From contig JALHLL010000035.1 in the NCBI GenBank assembly GCA_022844575.1, positions 1 through 20,022 of the forward strand: a stretch of DNA of 20,022 bases. Direction: 5' to 3'. The translations under genes were made by a program, and so were the position numbers. Source of the DNA: a bacterium. GTDB lineage: Bacteria > Bacteroidota > Ignavibacteria > Kapaibacteriales > UBA961. A model generated the notes under the pieces. It did not search any database. It was given only the letters and a program-made list of their open reading frames with translations, and was not told where the DNA came from. Below are positions 6,505 through 15,031 of the stretch, one piece after another (positions within the stretch are counted from its first letter, which is position 1; each line of letters starts with the position of its first letter).

Positions 6505-8394
6505 ATGAAACGATTTTTACCAATAATAGTATGTACAATCGGCATTTATACTGCCGGATGTGCATCTGATGGAATATCTCTTGAGAATTTTGGTGGAAGG
6601 TCGGATATACCACGTGGCGAGAAAGCAGAGATATACTGGTCATTTAAATCTGCTGATAGTGTTGAGGTTTCGGGTATATCAAAACGTTTTGCCGCGAAGG
6701 ATAGCATTCAATTGTCGCCGCAACAAACAACAACCTATAAGGTAATCGGCTATACAAAATCCGGCGACTCTTTGAAACAAGAGTGGACTGTGAATGTATA
6801 TAATGGTTCGGTTCCGAAAGACGACACGAAACGCCTTGCCATTACAGCACCCGAATCATTTTTAAAAAAAGTTCCTGATAGTGGTGCACAGTATTTTAAA
6901 GAATTTTTGCCGGGTATTACGGATAAGCCGAGAAAACCAAGTGCAATGCGAATAACAAAAGCAAGGGTTTCAGGCGATTTACATATTCTCCGCACTATAG
7001 TATTTGATGAAAATGGTTCATTTGTAAGCGGGCACGGCTCTATGACTGATAATCTTTCAGAATGGAAGGTTAATATCGGATGCGATGGAACAATGAGAGA
7101 AATACCTGTAAAAGCCATATCCGAATTTTCGGGTGAGTCGGGTCGCTCTATTGCAATGTCCTTATGTGTGGATAGATCGGAAAATATGGCCGGTATTATG
7201 GAAAAAACCTTTGAAGGGGTTCGCAATTTTGTTAGTTCATTAGCACCGACCGATTATGTTAACCTACTTACTTTTAATCAGTCTTTAACGCAGGCAATTA
7301 CTCATTCCGATGCCGTATATGCTCGTGACTTTTTTACGTATGTACAGACACCGAAAACCGGAGGTGTTTCAGCAGTAAATAGGGCATGTTCACGGGCGAT
7401 TGCAAACTTGGATGGAGTTTCCGATGCTGAAGTATCGAAAATAGTTGTTTTAATAACGGGTGGTGCAGATAATGGATCATTATTCGTTTCGGGTGGAGAT
7501 ATTGCCGCACAAGCGACAAATGCCGGAGTCGCTGTTTATGTAATTTCAGTGGATGAAACCTCAGCCGAGCAATATAAGTTGCGTTATATAGCAGCTTCAA
7601 CGGGTGGACGTTATTATTCTTTAAACAAAAAAAATACGCATCTCCTACCGGAAATTCTTTCGGAAATTACAGCGTCGCAAAAATCGTTTTATGAAGTTGC
7701 GGTTCCTAAAATTGATAATTACACGGAAAAATGCGCATCATCAACATTAATAGGGACATTGGTATTACCAACGGGAGCTATTGATGATGAATATATGATT
7801 TACCCCGATGCTGCATGGGAGCAACCTTCAACGCAAATGCTTGTTCAATTCCGTACAGCAAACGCAGAGATAGATGAAGAGTATAATCCGACTTTACAAC
7901 TTCTGGCAGAAACGTTACAAAAGAATCCGACAAAAATTGTGGAATTATTAGGTCATACGGATTTATCTGATAAAGGTGATGATGCAACAGCTATAGGGCT
8001 TTCGCGAGCACAAGCGGTACGAAGAAAATTAATAAAATTGGGTGCTAATGCCGATCAAATACGTACACGTTCATTATCGAATAAAAAACCTTTGTTCATG
8101 ATGGAGCTTGAGGAAAAACATAAGGTAATGAATAGAAGAGTAGAAGTTCGTTGGCTTGATCCTACATTATTGCCTTTTGAAATCGAAGTAAGTAATGCCC
8201 AAAGCGAAGAAGAAGCATTAAGACAAACTGAACAGTGGGAACAGCGCGGACAAAAAGCATATTATGAAAGAATTGTTATTGATAAAAATCCGGGATATAT
8301 AGTGAAACTGTGGGGATATGCAACATTGGATGAGGCAAATATATCAGCCAAATTATTGCGTAAAAAATATAAAACGGAAGCTATTGTCCATTAA
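6505..8394 (+). CDS. Envelope lipoprotein with VWA, OmpA-like and SPOR-like domains
   Basis: A 629-residue protein that probably tethers the outer membrane to peptidoglycan. Residues 1-19 form a lipoprotein signal ending TAGC, with Cys19 the lipidation site. Residues about 30-100 resemble a bacterial Ig-like module (TTTYKVIGY). A von Willebrand A domain spans about 215-395; its metal site is D223-R-S225-E-N227, Asn replacing the last Ser of DxSxS, with T285 and D322 as likely other ligands. An OmpA-C peptidoglycan-binding domain spans about 443-550 (GHTD at 483-486, then LSRAQAV and NRRVEVRW). The last 70 residues look like a SPOR domain (YIVKLWGYATLDEA). SPOR domains usually bind denuded glycan strands. 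Two potential peptidoglycan-binding modules in one lipoprotein is unusual. The next gene starts 6 bases downstream, suggesting an operon. VWA and OmpA calls are firm; Ig-like and SPOR are less so. Confidence 0.88.
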   Translation: MKRFLPIIVCTIGIYTAGCASDGISLENFGGRSDIPRGEKAEIYWSFKSADSVEVSGISKRFAAKDSIQLSPQQTTTYKVIGYTKSGDSLKQEWTVNVYNGSVPKDDTKRLAITAPESFLKKVPDSGAQYFKEFLPGITDKPRKPSAMRITKARVSGDLHILRTIVFDENGSFVSGHGSMTDNLSEWKVNIGCDGTMREIPVKAISEFSGESGRSIAMSLCVDRSENMAGIMEKTFEGVRNFVSSLAPTDYVNLLTFNQSLTQAITHSDAVYARDFFTYVQTPKTGGVSAVNRACSRAIANLDGVSDAEVSKIVVLITGGADNGSLFVSGGDIAAQATNAGVAVYVISVDETSAEQYKLRYIAASTGGRYYSLNKKNTHLLPEILSEITASQKSFYEVAVPKIDNYTEKCASSTLIGTLVLPTGAIDDEYMIYPDAAWEQPSTQMLVQFRTANAEIDEEYNPTLQLLAETLQKNPTKIVELLGHTDLSDKGDDATAIGLSRAQAVRRKLIKLGANADQIRTRSLSNKKPLFMMELEEKHKVMNRRVEVRWLDPTLLPFEIEVSNAQSEEEALRQTEQWEQRGQKAYYERIVIDKNPGYIVKLWGYATLDEANISAKLLRKKYKTEAIVH

Positions 8395-8400
8395 ACAACT

Positions 8401-8649
8401 ATGAACGATTATCATATTTATTCTCCCGAAAATCTTTTGACGCAAATACAAACGGCTCCTTTCCATTTGGGATATTATTCCTTGCAGTTTTATGTAGATG
8501 AGAATGGTGTTCTGACAAAAGAAACTACAAATACACTTGGTAATTTTTATCTTTCACCTTCGGGTGGCACATTGCGTGATGAAGAATTGAATATAGTACT
8601 TTATAGCGCAAAGTTTGATAAATTTAAAGGATACGGAAAATCCGAATAA
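8401..8649 (+). CDS. Small protein of unknown function downstream of the VWA-OmpA lipoprotein
   Basis: An 82-residue ORF starting 6 bases after the lipoprotein stop codon and ending 28 bases before the next gene. I do not recognise a family. It has no signal peptide, membrane segment or cysteine. It is mildly acidic, rich in Tyr and Phe, and has a polar LSPSGGTLRDEE turn near residues 51-62. The tight spacing on both sides, the fact that it fills the gap between two genes, and the balanced composition support a real gene, probably translated from the same message as its neighbours. Confidence 0.62.
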   Translation: MNDYHIYSPENLLTQIQTAPFHLGYYSLQFYVDENGVLTKETTNTLGNFYLSPSGGTLRDEELNIVLYSAKFDKFKGYGKSE

Positions 8650-8677
8650 TTACTCCTTTTATATATCGTAAGATTTG

Positions 8678-9382
8678 ATGCCTTTTGATTTCTCGCTCAT
8701 AAAAATCCTTGTGAAATATATCGGCTTTTCGATTGCTTTCGTCATCATACTCATTCTATTGTATTTACTCTGTGCTTTTATACTGTCGCGTATCGGAGTG
8801 TCGGAAGATAAAAACATAGTCAATAAAACAATACCTTGCTATATACTTACGAACGGTGTACATACCGATATTGTAATTCCTGTGTTTAACTCTATTATGG
8901 ATTGGAATACTTTTCTTGATTATAGGGATTGCACCTCAATTGACTCTACAAATATCTATATAGGGTTTGGGTGGGGAGATAAAGGATTTTATCTTGAAAC
9001 GCCTACATGGTCTGATTTGAAAGCTTCTACAGCTTCTAAGGCAGCATTCGGATTAAGTAGTTCGGCAATGCACGTTACATGGTTCCAATCCGAACTGAAG
9101 GAAAGTGAATCGTGTGTAAAGTTTTTTGTATCTGAAGAACAATATAAACTGTTGGTTGATTATATCCGTAAGAGTTTTGTTGAATACAATGGGAAACCCG
9201 TGCATATTTCGGCGAAACATGCCCATTATGGTAATAATGATACGTTCTATGATGCCCAAAGTACCTATAATATATTTTTTACATGTAATACTTGGGCAAA
9301 CTCTGCATTAAAACAAAGCGGACAAAAATGTGCATTTTGGACTCCCTTTGATTCAGGTATATTCTATCATTATAAAAAATAA
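8678..9382 (+). CDS. DUF2459 / TIGR02117 family membrane-anchored protein
   Basis: A 234-residue protein of a family known mainly by sequence and sometimes encoded near urease genes; its biochemical role is not established. One membrane helix lies near residues 9-35 (FVIILILLYLLCAFIL), followed by a globular domain that probably faces the periplasm. Family signatures: LTNGVHTDIVIPV, IGFGWGDKGFYLETPTW, SSAMHVTWF, and FFTCNTWANSALKQSG. The conserved His, Cys and Asn have the look of a hydrolase-like site, but that is only an impression. I prefer the ATG at 8678 over the TTG at 8675. The gene follows the small unknown ORF by 28 bases and ends in a hairpin, so it is likely the last gene of the lipoprotein operon. 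No urease genes are nearby. Confidence 0.85.
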   Translation: MPFDFSLIKILVKYIGFSIAFVIILILLYLLCAFILSRIGVSEDKNIVNKTIPCYILTNGVHTDIVIPVFNSIMDWNTFLDYRDCTSIDSTNIYIGFGWGDKGFYLETPTWSDLKASTASKAAFGLSSSAMHVTWFQSELKESESCVKFFVSEEQYKLLVDYIRKSFVEYNGKPVHISAKHAHYGNNDTFYDAQSTYNIFFTCNTWANSALKQSGQKCAFWTPFDSGIFYHYKK

Positions 9383-9407
9383 GGGATTGTAGAATACAAC
9401 CCCTTAT
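9379..9407. terminator. Bidirectional terminator hairpin between convergent genes
   Basis: ATAAGGGATTGT, loop AGAAT, ACAACCCCTTAT: a 12-bp stem with one A-C mismatch, preceded by six A (a U-tract for the minus strand). The DUF2459 stop codon lies inside the stem. It serves the plus-strand operon and the convergent enoyl-CoA hydratase gene. Confidence 0.6.
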
Positions 9408-9429
9408 AATACATGTAAAAGTAATCCTC

Positions 9430-10212
9430 TTATTTCCCTGTAAAAACGGCCGGTCTTTTCTCTAAAAAAGCTTTCGTTCCTTCATAAAAATCATCAGTTC
9501 CGCACACTTCGCCGAATTTTTTAGCTTCATATTCCATTCCCTCAAATTCTGTCATATCATTTGCAGACAGAATACAATCAAGAGCAGTATTGACAGCCGA
9601 TGCTGACTTGGAAAGAATTATTTGAACGAATTTTTCAGTTTCCTGTAATAAACTTTCTTGAGAATAAACAGCATTAACCAAACCCATTGCTTTTGCTTCA
9701 TCGGCTTTGATAATATTGCCCGATAGAATCAATTCAGCCGACTTTGCAGTACCGACAAGGCGTGTTAAGCGTTGTGTGCCACCATAACCGGGTATTATGC
9801 CGAGATTAACCTCAGGTTGCCCGAACTTAGCATTTTCAGAACAGAAGCGAATGTGACATGCTAAAGCAAGTTCGCAACCACCACCAAGCGCAAAACCGTT
9901 AACGGCAGCAAGTACCGGCTTGCCTAACTTTTCTATTGACATAAACACTTCCTGACCTTTTCCGGCAAAAATTGCACCTGTCGCCGTATCGCAAGTATGT
10001 AATTGTGCTATATCAGCACCCGCTGCAAATGCTTTTGCACCGCTTCCCGTAATGATAAGTGCCTGAACTTTGGGGTCTGTTTTGATTGAACTCACGGCCT
10101 CTTGAAGTTCATCGAGTAACGTATCGTTCAGAGCATTGAGTTTATCGGGGCGATTAAGTGTTATGATACTATAACGTTCTCTTTTTTCAACAATGATTGT
10201 TTCGAATGACAT
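9430..10212 (-). CDS. Enoyl-CoA hydratase (crotonase family)
   Basis: Adds water across the double bond of 2-enoyl-CoA thioesters in beta-oxidation or related acyl-CoA degradation. The 260-residue product has LNRPDKLNAL near residue 19, the oxyanion-hole segment FAAGADIAQL (62-71), GGGCE with Glu114, and GQPE with Glu134. The two glutamates are 20 residues apart, exactly as Glu144 and Glu164 of rat mitochondrial crotonase, so hydratase activity is likely. PGYGGTQRL and the C-terminal FLEKRPAVF are typical. The frame is open 15 codons further upstream, but the ATG at 10212 (MSFETIIVEK) fits the family. It is monocistronic; the exact chain-length preference cannot be read from the sequence. Confidence 0.93.
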   Translation of the reverse strand: MSFETIIVEKRERYSIITLNRPDKLNALNDTLLDELQEAVSSIKTDPKVQALIITGSGAKAFAAGADIAQLHTCDTATGAIFAGKGQEVFMSIEKLGKPVLAAVNGFALGGGCELALACHIRFCSENAKFGQPEVNLGIIPGYGGTQRLTRLVGTAKSAELILSGNIIKADEAKAMGLVNAVYSQESLLQETEKFVQIILSKSASAVNTALDCILSANDMTEFEGMEYEAKKFGEVCGTDDFYEGTKAFLEKRPAVFTGK

Positions 10213-10327
10213 ACAATGTACCCAAGTTTGTAAATAGTATTGTGCAGATATATGCAAATTACGAGGTTTGTTTATGATAAACAGCCCATACTATTCGTCA
10301 TTACGGCAGTATTGATTTTCTTAGCCG

Positions 10328-10335
10328 TATTTTTG
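10328..10335 (+). promoter_or_regulatory. Putative -7 element for the sixA-ferredoxin-era cluster
   Basis: TATTTTTG, an exact TAnnTTTG match ending 26 bases before the start codon of the first gene. No convincing -33 TTTG is seen. Confidence 0.42.
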
Positions 10336-10361
10336 TAAACGTAGCAACCACACACTTAATA

Positions 10362-10871
10362 ATGAAACATCTGTATCTTATAAGACATGCAAAATCCGAC
10401 TGGAGCAATTCCGAGTGGTCTGATTTTGAGCGACCATTGAATGCAAGGGGATTGAACAATGCTCCGAGAATGGGCGATTATCTGAAGGAACGAAGTATTT
10501 GTCCGGATATTATCTATTCAAGCGATGCCAAAAGGGCATTAACAACTGCGCAAATTATTGCTGAAAAAATAGGGTATCCCGTAGATAAAATTGTGCAAAA
10601 ACACTCGATTTACGAAAGTGGTATGCACTTCTATCTGGAGTTAATCAATGGTATTGACAATAAATATGATTCGGCATTTATTGTTGCACACAATCCGACA
10701 TTAACTGTTTTAACCGATTATTTTGCGGGCGAAGGTGTTGCCCATGTACCTACTTGCGGAGTTGTACATCTTGAGTTCAATTCCGACTCTTGGGAATATG
10801 TTTCAAGGGGTGGCGCACGATTGAAAGATTTTTTTACTCCGAAAAAATTATGGGGCGATTCGGATGATTAA
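10362..10871 (+). CDS. sixA: SixA-type phosphohistidine phosphatase
   Basis: A 169-residue histidine phosphatase superfamily member. SixA removes phosphate from histidine residues of phosphotransfer proteins, and in E. coli acts on the PTS protein NPr or the ArcB HPt domain. The catalytic segment LIRHAKS carries Arg8 and the nucleophilic His9. The second core residues are Arg58 (SSDAKRALTTA) and His110 (VAHNP). The short RHAKSDW variant and the small size, without the long insert of phosphoglycerate mutases, distinguish the SixA branch. It is the first gene of a tight cluster with the ferredoxin (11 bases downstream) and era. The physiological target is unknown here. Confidence 0.88.
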   Translation: MKHLYLIRHAKSDWSNSEWSDFERPLNARGLNNAPRMGDYLKERSICPDIIYSSDAKRALTTAQIIAEKIGYPVDKIVQKHSIYESGMHFYLELINGIDNKYDSAFIVAHNPTLTVLTDYFAGEGVAHVPTCGVVHLEFNSDSWEYVSRGGARLKDFFTPKKLWGDSDD

Positions 10872-10882
10872 AAAATTATTTT

Positions 10883-11200
10883 ATGAGTAATAAAGAGATA
10901 GATAGTATTAAACACCATATTCTGTTGTGTGAAGGCAAATCATGTACTAAACATGGCAGTGATTCTCTTTTGCATATTTTGAAAGAAAAATTACTTCGTG
11001 GGAAAAAAGAAAAAACGGTTTTAATTACTAAAGTCTATTGCACGGGTAATTGTAAAAGAAGCCCTATAATGATATTATATCCTGAAGGAACATGGTACGG
11101 AAAATTAACCCCCAAAGTCCTCAAAAAAATTATTAAAAAACATATTAAAAAAGGGAAACCTTTTCAAAGTCATATATTCGGTACAGTTGATTCACAATAA
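10883..11200 (+). CDS. Thioredoxin-like [2Fe-2S] ferredoxin
   Basis: A 105-residue protein resembling the thioredoxin-fold [2Fe-2S] ferredoxins found alone or in NuoE/HoxE-type subunits. Four cysteines are placed for one cluster: Cys16 and Cys21 in LLCEGKSC, Cys53 and Cys57 in YCTGNC. The YPEGTWYGKLTPK segment near residues 66-78 is the family's signature after the second pair. The C-terminus is very Lys-rich. Its TAA overlaps the era ATG by one base (TAATG), so translation of the two is probably coupled. The electron donor and acceptor are not apparent from context. Confidence 0.82.
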   Translation: MSNKEIDSIKHHILLCEGKSCTKHGSDSLLHILKEKLLRGKKEKTVLITKVYCTGNCKRSPIMILYPEGTWYGKLTPKVLKKIIKKHIKKGKPFQSHIFGTVDSQ

Positions 11201-12105
11201 TGAATAAAGAAAATCCAAAACAGTGCGGTGCAATAGCTATAATTGGTAAACCTAATACAGGCAAATCAACATTAATGAACGCTATTCTGGGTGCAAAGCT
11301 TTCCATCGTATCTCCGAAACCGCAAACAACAAGAAAAAACGTTTTGGGTATTTATACGGAAAACAATGTTCAGATTGTTTTTTTAGATACACCCGGCGTA
11401 TTAAAACCTCGTTATGAACTTCACAAATCAATGATGGGATATGTGAAAAATTCCGTCGCTGAATCGGACGCGATTATGGTATTGATTGATGCAACCAATG
11501 CTAAAAAAAGTTCGGAATTTTTGACACCGGAGTTTATGGAATTGCTAAAAGGGTGCGGTTTGCCTATTTTCTGTGTGTTTAATAAGGTTGATGCCCTAAA
11601 AAATCGTAGAGATGTATTACCTCTTATTATCTCTTATCAAGAAATGGGAATTTTTAAGGAATTCTTTGCAATATCGGCTTTGGAAAATAAATATGTTGAT
11701 GATATGATGAAAACGATAGCCACGTATATTCCCGAAGGAGATTTTTTACATGATGCTGAAGACTTGAGTACCTTGCCCCAACGTTTTTTTGTTTCGGAAA
11801 TAATTCGCGAAGTTATTTTCCATGAGTTTGAGCAGGAAATACCGTATTCTGCGGAGGTACTTATACAGGAATTTAAGGAAAGAGAACATGGTAAATGGTA
11901 TATTGCCGCCGATATAATTGTGGAACGCGATACCCAAAAAGCCATTATTATTGGGAAAAAAGGCGAGAAGATAAAAACAGTCGGACAGAAAGCAAGGGAA
12001 GCGGCGGAAGAACATTTGGGTATGCCGGTTTTCTTAGAGATTTTCGTAAAAGTACGTAATGATTGGCGTGATTCGAAAAGTCATTTGGCCGGATTAGGGT
12101 ATTAA
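11200..12105 (+). CDS. era: GTPase Era, 16S rRNA-binding ribosome assembly factor
   Basis: Cytoplasmic GTPase that binds the 3' end of 16S rRNA and helps mature the 30S subunit. At 301 residues it has the same length as E. coli Era. G1 is GKPNTGKST (Lys-Pro-Asn-Thr instead of the usual Arg-Pro-Asn-Val), followed by SPKPQTTR (switch I/G2), DTPG (G3), NKVD (G4) and SALE (G5). The KH RNA-binding domain fills the C-terminal third, with the GKKGEKIKTVGQ loop (GxxG). The ATG overlaps the ferredoxin stop, which makes it the third gene of the sixA cluster. The 3' end is only 9 bases from the convergent tolC-like gene, with no visible terminator. Confidence 0.97.
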   Translation: MNKENPKQCGAIAIIGKPNTGKSTLMNAILGAKLSIVSPKPQTTRKNVLGIYTENNVQIVFLDTPGVLKPRYELHKSMMGYVKNSVAESDAIMVLIDATNAKKSSEFLTPEFMELLKGCGLPIFCVFNKVDALKNRRDVLPLIISYQEMGIFKEFFAISALENKYVDDMMKTIATYIPEGDFLHDAEDLSTLPQRFFVSEIIREVIFHEFEQEIPYSAEVLIQEFKEREHGKWYIAADIIVERDTQKAIIIGKKGEKIKTVGQKAREAAEEHLGMPVFLEIFVKVRNDWRDSKSHLAGLGY

Positions 12106-12114
12106 ACTACATGT

Positions 12115-13617
12115 TTATTTCGCGTTGCCGTATTCAATATCCGAACGTTTCACAAAATCATAGAGGGTTAAACGACGTAAGCGATAGTATCCGGTCCAAA
12201 AATCGCGTATCGTTTGTGTAGATGTACGGAGAGCTGCATCTTTTTCGCTTTGTGCAAGTAATAAATCCTTTACATCAATCTTTCCGATCAGATAACGGTT
12301 TTTTGTCATGTCATATCTTTTTTGTGCAATCTCACCGGATTTTTTGGCTATTCCTACTTGCTTTTCCAGAAGACTCATTCTTTGTACATGATTTGTAATC
12401 TCTTGTCTGAAATTCAGTAACTGCAAATTACCGGAGGAAATGGCTCTTTGCTCTTCGGCAATGGCGGCTTCATTTTCATGACTGCTTCTGCCCCATTGAA
12501 AAAGAGGCATTGACATATTAAGCGAAAAAGTTTGCCTGTCTAATAAATTATCCAAAGCATTCGGTACTGTCGGTGCAGTCTGATTTAATCCTAATGTTGC
12601 GGAAATTGTTGCATTAAATCCATTATTCAATTCAGTTTGAACTTTTGTTCTTGTTGCCGTAACATTCTGTAGCTCAATAGTTCTGATATCGCTCCGATTT
12701 CTTGCTGCCGCATCAAGTGCAAGTGCGGAGTCGGCACTTACGGAAGGTACATTATCAGGTGGTAATACATTCGGTAACTGATTATGTGGAACTCCCAATA
12801 CAATAGCCAAACTTTGCCTTGCATTTAAAAGATCAATTCTTGCTGATGATAGAGCCATTTGTGCATTTAATGAAGAGAGCTCATTTTGTAATAATTCATT
12901 TTCAGCAATTTTTCCTACATTATATCTACCTTGCGAAAGCCGATACGTAGAATCGTTAATAATGACATTGAGCTGAGCATTCTCCACATTCATTTGTGCC
13001 AAATACACATCAAAAAAACGTGCTACTGCATCAAGTGCAATATCTTCCATTGCTTCCGTAAATTGTTTTTTTGCTATGTCATAACCGATATTTTGTTCTC
13101 GGGTATTCCATTCAATATTATTGAGCTGAAAAAGAGGTTGTCTTAATCCTAATACAAAAGGGGAAACAGACCATAGTTTTGTGGGGTTATCGCCAAGTAA
13201 ATCAATTCTGCTCAAACCCGATGAAACAAATACTTCCCCGCCGGTAAAGGGTATTTGTTGTGATATGGTAAGATTGGCAGATGATTGTGCTTGACTTTGT
13301 GAACGAAATATTAAAGAGCCGTCCGGTTGTGTAATACTATTGATAGCTCTTTCTATATTCGGTAATGTACCTTGTAATGATAATTGCGGTAATAAGCCTG
13401 AGTGAAACGATTCATAGCGGTGGAAACGACTTAGATATGCACTACGTGCTATCTCGGAGGCAGGGCCATTTTCATGTGCCAATCGTACACATTCTTCTAA
13501 TGTTAAAGAAGTTTTTTGCGCATGTATTTCAATGCCGCATAGTACTGTATAAGATACTATCAGCATGAGAAAGATATTTTCTATTGTTATTTTTCTCTTA
13601 TTTATTATCGAGTACAT
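12115..13617 (-). CDS. TolC-family outer-membrane efflux channel
   Basis: Outer-membrane component of a tripartite exporter, forming a trimeric beta-barrel with a long alpha-helical periplasmic tunnel. The 500-residue product begins with a positively charged stretch and a hydrophobic segment (IFLMLIVSYTVLCGI), with probable cleavage after IHA. The mature part starts LTLEECVRLAHENG, the typical TolC opening. Two repeats of helical hairpins follow: VARFFDVYLAQ...RYNVGKIAENELLQNE in the first and RYDMTKNRYLIGKIDVKDLLLAQ in the second. I chose the ATG at 13617; the frame also has a TTG at 13635. It is the last gene of the adaptor-permease-channel operon, and its start is 27 bases after the permease stop. 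Confidence 0.92.
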   Translation of the reverse strand: MYSIINKRKITIENIFLMLIVSYTVLCGIEIHAQKTSLTLEECVRLAHENGPASEIARSAYLSRFHRYESFHSGLLPQLSLQGTLPNIERAINSITQPDGSLIFRSQSQAQSSANLTISQQIPFTGGEVFVSSGLSRIDLLGDNPTKLWSVSPFVLGLRQPLFQLNNIEWNTREQNIGYDIAKKQFTEAMEDIALDAVARFFDVYLAQMNVENAQLNVIINDSTYRLSQGRYNVGKIAENELLQNELSSLNAQMALSSARIDLLNARQSLAIVLGVPHNQLPNVLPPDNVPSVSADSALALDAAARNRSDIRTIELQNVTATRTKVQTELNNGFNATISATLGLNQTAPTVPNALDNLLDRQTFSLNMSMPLFQWGRSSHENEAAIAEEQRAISSGNLQLLNFRQEITNHVQRMSLLEKQVGIAKKSGEIAQKRYDMTKNRYLIGKIDVKDLLLAQSEKDAALRTSTQTIRDFWTGYYRLRRLTLYDFVKRSDIEYGNAK

Positions 13618-13644
13618 ACACGGTTTTATTTTCAAAGGAAAAAA

Positions 13645-14988
13645 TTATTCATAACGTAATGCCTCAATGGGGTCATGTTGGGCTGCTCTTCTTGCAGGAA
13701 GGTAACCGAAACTTATCCCGACCAAAAAGGAAACGCCAAAAGAAATAGCGATGGATGAACCTGTAACTATTGTTTTAATCTCTGCAAATTCCTCTATTCC
13801 GTAGCTGATTCCAATTCCTAATATCAATCCCACAATTCCACCCGTTAAACTGATTGCAACGGCTTCACTTAAAAACTGCGTAACAACATCGGATTGACGA
13901 GCACCAATAGCCCTGCGTATGCCTATTTCTTTGGTTCTTTCCAAAACGGAGGCGAGCATAATATTCATAATTCCGATACCGCCTACTAATAATGAAATGG
14001 AAGCTATGGCTCCTAAAACAAAATTGAAAATTGTTTTTGTTCTTTGCTCTTGTTTTAATAGTAACTCAGGTACGGTAATTTCAAAATCTACAACACTATT
14101 ATGTCTCCTTTGCAACATCCTTCGTGTAACATCCGCAACTTCACTAATATATTTTGAATCATCTATACGGATAATCATTCTATCTAATTGATGGAATAAA
14201 TTTTCGCCGGCTTTTTTTTCTTCGCTTTCATTATTATTCCACTCTGCATTTGCGCTACGAATGGCTTTTTCTGTTACGAATGCTCTATTGGTAAATTTTA
14301 AAAGCATAGTTGTAACGGGTGTATAAATATCTAAGTTGTAATCTCTTATTCCTAAATCTTTTATTTGCTTTTCTAAGATTATTCTTTCTTTAAGCACGCC
14401 AATTATGGTAAGCCATTCATTTCCGCATTTAATTTGTTTACCAAGCGGGTCATCGCCTGAAAAGAATTTTGTACGTACACCATATCCTATTACACATACA
14501 GATTCATGACGGTGAATATGAACATCGGAAAATGAGTGTCCTTCCTTAACATGAAATTCGGCATCATTAAAATGCGTCGTATCGACGCCTATTATTCTGC
14601 CCGTTCTTTTTAATCCATTACGCAAAAAAGTTGTTTCGGCTATTATTTCGGGACTAACTCCCTCCACCTGCGGAACAAGTTTCCGAATTGCCCGAGCATC
14701 CGCTATTGTAAGACCCGGACTATAGCGTTTCTGTTCTTTTTTATCATCTTTTTCCTCACCGAGTTTTTCTTCTTCCTGTTCTATTATCGGTTTTACAATA
14801 ATATTATTAGTACCTAACAATTTCATTTGTTCGAGTATCTCGGTTTGAGCGCCTTCGCCGATTGCAAGCATGGCAATAACCGAAGCTACTCCGAATATAA
14901 TACCTAAGGACGTTAATAACGCCCTTGTTTTATTCATAATAATAGATTCGGCAGCTATTGTGAAATTGTATGTGGAAAAATTATGCAC
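13645..14988 (-). CDS. MacB-type ABC transporter permease
   Basis: A 447-residue inner-membrane subunit of a mechanotransmission ABC exporter (MacB/LolCE/FtsX superfamily). A first membrane helix (LLTSLGIIFGVASVIAMLAIG) is near residues 23-43. A large periplasmic domain follows, starting with an unusually charged Glu/Lys-rich stretch. Three C-terminal helices carry the signatures GGIGIMNIMLASVLERTKEIGIRRAIGAR and end LPARRAAQHDPIEALRYE. There is no ATPase domain, unlike E. coli MacB, so a separate nucleotide-binding subunit is needed. I placed the start at the GTG at 14988, because it puts the first helix at the family's usual distance from the N-terminus. The frame is open to a TTG at 15045 that overlaps the adaptor gene. 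Confidence 0.9.
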   Translation of the reverse strand: MHNFSTYNFTIAAESIIMNKTRALLTSLGIIFGVASVIAMLAIGEGAQTEILEQMKLLGTNNIIVKPIIEQEEEKLGEEKDDKKEQKRYSPGLTIADARAIRKLVPQVEGVSPEIIAETTFLRNGLKRTGRIIGVDTTHFNDAEFHVKEGHSFSDVHIHRHESVCVIGYGVRTKFFSGDDPLGKQIKCGNEWLTIIGVLKERIILEKQIKDLGIRDYNLDIYTPVTTMLLKFTNRAFVTEKAIRSANAEWNNNESEEKKAGENLFHQLDRMIIRIDDSKYISEVADVTRRMLQRRHNSVVDFEITVPELLLKQEQRTKTIFNFVLGAIASISLLVGGIGIMNIMLASVLERTKEIGIRRAIGARQSDVVTQFLSEAVAISLTGGIVGLILGIGISYGIEEFAEIKTIVTGSSIAISFGVSFLVGISFGYLPARRAAQHDPIEALRYE

Positions 14989-15031
14989 GGAGAATACGGA
15001 TAAAATGTAAAAAAAATCGGCGTTTATTATT

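Noticed and set aside
6428..7003. Repeat of CGCACTATAGTAT at 6428-6440 and 6991-7003
   Set aside because: A 13-base match is expected by chance a few times in 20 kb; one copy is inside a coding region and no further copies were noticed.
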